DNA of 32,930 nt. It comes from an uncultured Collinsella sp. (GTDB lineage: Bacteria > Actinomycetota > Coriobacteriia > Coriobacteriales > Coriobacteriaceae). Position 1 is the first letter of the stretch; the number at the start of each line of letters is the position of its first letter. The notes beneath the pieces are model-generated. The model saw only the letters and a program-made list of their open reading frames with translations. It had not been told where the DNA came from and made no database searches. The translations under genes were made by a program, and so were the position numbers. The DNA is taken from contig USPT01000001.1 in the NCBI GenBank assembly GCA_900556705.1, positions 1-32,930 of the forward strand, written 5' to 3'. Below, one piece after another: positions 30,690 to 32,930 of the stretch.

Positions 30690-31301
30690 CTATTCCAAGC
30701 GAGATTCCAGACTCGACAGGCCATTAAGAGTCAGGTCGTTGGCGACCTCAGAGACGCGCTCGATAGGAACCGAGCCGTCAGACAGTGCCCACGTGCGATA
30801 GATACCGATAATACCCGATAGCAAAAACGCCAGGTAGTAATCGAACATCTCGTCCTTGAGACCTTGGGGCAGCAGATCGCGCTCGGCAATCTCGTGCTCG
30901 AGCGGCGCACGAAGACGAGCCATAAAATCATCGAGCGGAATGTTCTCGATCAGTTGACGATTGAGCACCAGGTTGTTGCACAGTGCCTCGTTAACAGTTT
31001 TAAAGAAGGTCGCCGCCGCGCCCAGGGCGCGCTCGTTGGTGTCGCCGTCCATGGAAGCAAGCGTTTTCTCGACCGAGTCGACAATCATCTCCACCACATC
31101 GACGGCAATGGCATCGAGCAGGCCGTCAACCGTACCAAAGTGAACGTAAAAGGTCTTGCGGTCGACATTGGCCTCGCGCGCGATGGCACTCACCGTAATG
31201 TCTGCCAGCGGCTTTTCCATGAGCAGGCGCTCGAAAGCGGAAAGGATGGCATTACGGCTGCGAATGATGCGACGATCAAGACGCGGTTTGCTGGTTGCCA
31301 T
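30690..31301 (-). CDS. TetR/AcrR-family transcriptional regulator
   Basis: Of 203 residues, the N-terminal helix-turn-helix is at about residues 25-50: LADITVSAIAREANVDRKTFYVHFGTVDGLLDAI, given by its ends. The C-terminal domain is all-helical, as expected for ligand binding and dimerisation, and not recognisable at ligand level. ATG 31301 has AAGGGA eight bases upstream; an in-frame codon at 31328 lacks a ribosome site. A dyad in its own upstream region (31345-31368) suggests autoregulation. Possible targets are its own gene, the adjacent flippase-like gene or the convergent radical SAM gene; the sequence alone does not show which. Confidence 0.9.
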   Translation of the reverse strand: MATSKPRLDRRIIRSRNAILSAFERLLMEKPLADITVSAIAREANVDRKTFYVHFGTVDGLLDAIAVDVVEMIVDSVEKTLASMDGDTNERALGAAATFFKTVNEALCNNLVLNRQLIENIPLDDFMARLRAPLEHEIAERDLLPQGLKDEMFDYYLAFLLSGIIGIYRTWALSDGSVPIERVSEVANDLTLNGLSSLESRLE

Positions 31302-31344
31302 GGGCGTGTCCCTTCGATATGCGAGCATTCATCAACAGATGAGA

Positions 31345-31368
31345 GATAATCTACGTAAGAGGATTATC
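31345..31368. promoter_or_regulatory. Dyad upstream of tetR, candidate operator
   Basis: GATAATC (31345-31351) and GATTATC (31362-31368) form an inverted repeat with a 10-base spacer that itself begins TACGTA. It lies 44 bases before the tetR start in a short intergenic region, a typical place for a TetR-family operator. Confidence 0.45.
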
Positions 31369-31417
31369 CCCCATACAGCACAAATATGCCCCGCATCATG
31401 AAGAACGCACGACTGTC

Positions 31418-32725
31418 CTACTGCGACTTAGGGTGCTTCTTCTTATTGAGTACCGACGGAGATACGCGAATACCGTCGCCTGTCTGGCGCACATAGGCTT
31501 TATGAGCCGGCTTAGCGGTCCCAAAAGCCTTCTGAGCCTGCTTCTTGGGATCAACGGTAACAGCATTCGTGGGGTGGGGCTTTGTGGGCGCAGAGGGCGT
31601 TTGAGGAGTGCGACCGAGCTTGCGCATCACGCGATCCCAGCGCGCATGGATGCTCTCGTTGTGGGCACTCTTAAGGCCCAGCAGGGGCGCAGCCAAAATG
31701 GTCGGCGCAATAAACGTAATGAGGCGCCACAGCAGATAGCCGGCGGTCGAAGCCGACCCAAAGAAATGACCCAAGAACAATGCAAAGCCGCCCTCAGCTC
31801 CACCAGTTCCACCAGGCAGGGGAACCGCAGAGCTCAGCAGCTGGACAAAGGCGCTCGCGGCCATGACCGAGAAAAAGTCGACCTCGTGATGGCCAAAGGC
31901 AAGCATCAGGAAATACGGAACCAGATAGAAAAACGCGAGCTGGAGCATGGTGATAAACACGGTGAGCAGCATGGAAGAAAAATGTCCGGCCGAAAGCTTG
32001 AACTTCTCGGAGAAGGAGTAGATCTCGCCATCGACAAACGTGCGCCATCCCTCGATCTTAGTGGCCGAGACACCAATGCGCTCAAGCCAATTGATGATGC
32101 AATGGGCGACGCGCGTGACGGTCTTAGGCATGAGCGCGACGGCGAAGATGCCCAGCAAGATGCAGCAGTGCCCACCAAAGCTAAAGACACACAGCAGCGT
32201 CATGTCGCCATAGCGCTCGGCAAAAAACGGCATGCGAGCAAGCAGTAGGATAGCGCCCCAGGCAACGAGGCCAAACTGATACACGATAAAGCGCGTGAAC
32301 TGCGTGGCGCCAGCCTCGCCGACATTTTGGCCCGCCTTGGTCAGGCGGTAGATCTGGGCGGGAGTCGAGCCCATCATCATGGGCGTCAGGTTGCCAAAGA
32401 AAATGCCGCTCGCTTCGACCGAAATCAGGTCGCGGATGCCGACGGGTGAATATGGGTCGAGCCAGACGGCGATCGCATAGGCCACAATGCCAAAGAACAG
32501 ATACATGAACATGCAAAGACACGCGACAACGAGCCATGGCGCCTGGACGCTCGACATTGCGGCCCAGAACTGCCCCATCTGCCCGGTTACCACCAGATAG
32601 ACGATATAACCCACCAGCACGACGCCGATAAAGATGGCGCCGCGGCGTGCGCTCTTATTGTCATCTCCGCCCGAGGCCTCAACCTCGACCTGGGGCTTAG
32701 ACGTATGCCGAGAGGACTCCGTCAT
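31418..32725 (-). CDS. Flippase-like integral membrane protein (lysylphosphatidylglycerol synthase TM / AglD-YbhN family)
   Basis: Of 435 residues, an acidic/polar N-terminus of about 30 is followed by roughly eight membrane helices and a basic cytoplasmic tail of about 80 (KKKHPKSQ end). Family hallmarks are FFGNLTPMMMGSTPAQIYRL in the first half and SSAVPLPGGTGGAEGGFALFLG (ends given) in the second. No soluble aminoacyltransferase domain is fused, so it is the membrane part only, a type linked to moving or modifying lipid-linked compounds. ATG 32725 is preceded by AAGGAG. It lies upstream of tetR in the same direction, separated by 116 bases. The substrate is unknown. Confidence 0.88.
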   Translation of the reverse strand: MTESSRHTSKPQVEVEASGGDDNKSARRGAIFIGVVLVGYIVYLVVTGQMGQFWAAMSSVQAPWLVVACLCMFMYLFFGIVAYAIAVWLDPYSPVGIRDLISVEASGIFFGNLTPMMMGSTPAQIYRLTKAGQNVGEAGATQFTRFIVYQFGLVAWGAILLLARMPFFAERYGDMTLLCVFSFGGHCCILLGIFAVALMPKTVTRVAHCIINWLERIGVSATKIEGWRTFVDGEIYSFSEKFKLSAGHFSSMLLTVFITMLQLAFFYLVPYFLMLAFGHHEVDFFSVMAASAFVQLLSSAVPLPGGTGGAEGGFALFLGHFFGSASTAGYLLWRLITFIAPTILAAPLLGLKSAHNESIHARWDRVMRKLGRTPQTPSAPTKPHPTNAVTVDPKKQAQKAFGTAKPAHKAYVRQTGDGIRVSPSVLNKKKHPKSQ

Positions 32726-32758
32726 GAGACTCCTTCTAACAGTCAAAATATCTTGGAT

Positions 32759-32764
32759 ATTGTA
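32759..32764 (-). promoter_or_regulatory. Candidate -10 of the flippase-like gene
   Basis: On the minus strand TACAAT (32764-32759) matches 5 of 6 consensus positions, about 34 bases before the ATG at 32725. No clear -35 is present at 17-base spacing. Confidence 0.4.
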
Positions 32765-32833
32765 CCCGTAAGGGCCATAGGCAGAACGCAAAGCTTTGGT
32801 TCAAACGGGAATTGCAGACGGTTGTTTGATAAC

Positions 32834-32865
32834 AAAAAACCCGGACTTCCATGGGAAGTCCGGGT
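32834..32865 (-). terminator. Rho-independent terminator of the tRNA-Glu gene
   Basis: A perfect 12-bp stem (32839-32850 with 32854-32865, loop ATG) is followed on the minus strand by six T residues (A run at 32834-32839 on the + strand). It starts 10 bases after the tRNA 3' end. Confidence 0.92.
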
Positions 32866-32875
32866 ATCAGATGCG

Positions 32876-32930
32876 TGGTAGCCCGTACCAGATTCGAACT
32901 GGTGATCTCCGCCTTGAGAGGGCGGCGTCC
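32876..32930 (-). tRNA. tRNA-Glu (anticodon CUC), 3' part; 5' end outside window
   Basis: On the minus strand: anticodon stem CCGCC/GGCGG around loop CTCTCAA (anticodon CTC), T arm ACCAG-TTCGAAT-CTGGT, acceptor strand ACGGGCT, discriminator A and an encoded CCA at 32878-32876. The anticodon arm and the preceding GGACGCCGCC follow the usual bacterial tRNA-Glu pattern. The D arm and 5' acceptor strand are cut off by the window end. Confidence 0.9.

Noticed and set aside
32876..32930. The tRNA-Glu gene as the attachment site for the cobalamin island
   Set aside because: It is about 4 kb from the right boundary, and no copy of its 3' end occurs at the left boundary.
1..32930. CRISPR arrays, prophage genes, integrases and restriction systems
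   Set aside because: I saw no regularly spaced repeats of the right size and no open frame with integrase, capsid, Cas or restriction-enzyme motifs in this window.

Overview
The window looks like high-GC chromosome from an anaerobic Gram-positive actinobacterium, most likely a Collinsella-like member of the Coriobacteriia. This is inference from gene content: a fused 4Fe-4S L-serine dehydratase, lipoproteins with lipoboxes, an oxygen-independent cobalamin pathway and a CCA-encoding tRNA gene. No rRNA or other marker is present to confirm it.

Layout. Bases 1-7022 are chromosomal backbone on the + strand: the end of an L-serine ammonia-lyase gene, a membrane-anchored L,D-transpeptidase, and a three-gene MacAB-type efflux operon (adaptor, ATPase, permease). 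Bases about 7105-28913 are a cobalamin (B12) block. Seventeen very tightly packed genes on the - strand (22979 down to 7233) encode corrin-ring synthesis and nucleotide-loop assembly: cbiF, cbiD, a cbiL remnant, cbiG, cbiH, cbiET, cbiA, cobT, cobU, cobS, a cobU-like/cobC fusion, cbiB, cobD, cbiP/cobQ, cobO, cbiC and cbiJ. Diverging on the + strand from 23438 are an exported cobaltochelatase (cbiK), a small lipoprotein and a BtuFCD-type importer. A sigma-70-like promoter and a cobalamin riboswitch precede that arm. Bases 28936-32930 return to backbone: a radical SAM gene (+), then a TetR regulator and a flippase-like membrane protein (-), and the 3' part of a tRNA-Glu(CUC) gene (-) with a strong terminator.

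How it fits together. The block encodes most of the anaerobic route from sirohydrochlorin to adenosylcobalamin plus corrinoid uptake. Two steps are abnormal. The only cobaltochelatase carries a twin-arginine lipoprotein signal and so should act outside the membrane. The C20-methyltransferase gene cbiL survives only as its first ~10 and last ~65 codons, joined in frame. Unless cbiL and a cytoplasmic chelatase lie elsewhere, de novo synthesis would be blocked early, while uptake, late steps and salvage should still work.

Mobility. A 68-69 bp intergenic inverted-repeat element is present at 7035 and 30597, and half of it at 28914. Because of this, the B12 block lies between direct 18-bp repeats, with an IS21-like transposase fragment just inside the left edge. 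It therefore looks like an inserted island. That is the main structural observation here, together with the cbiL deletion.
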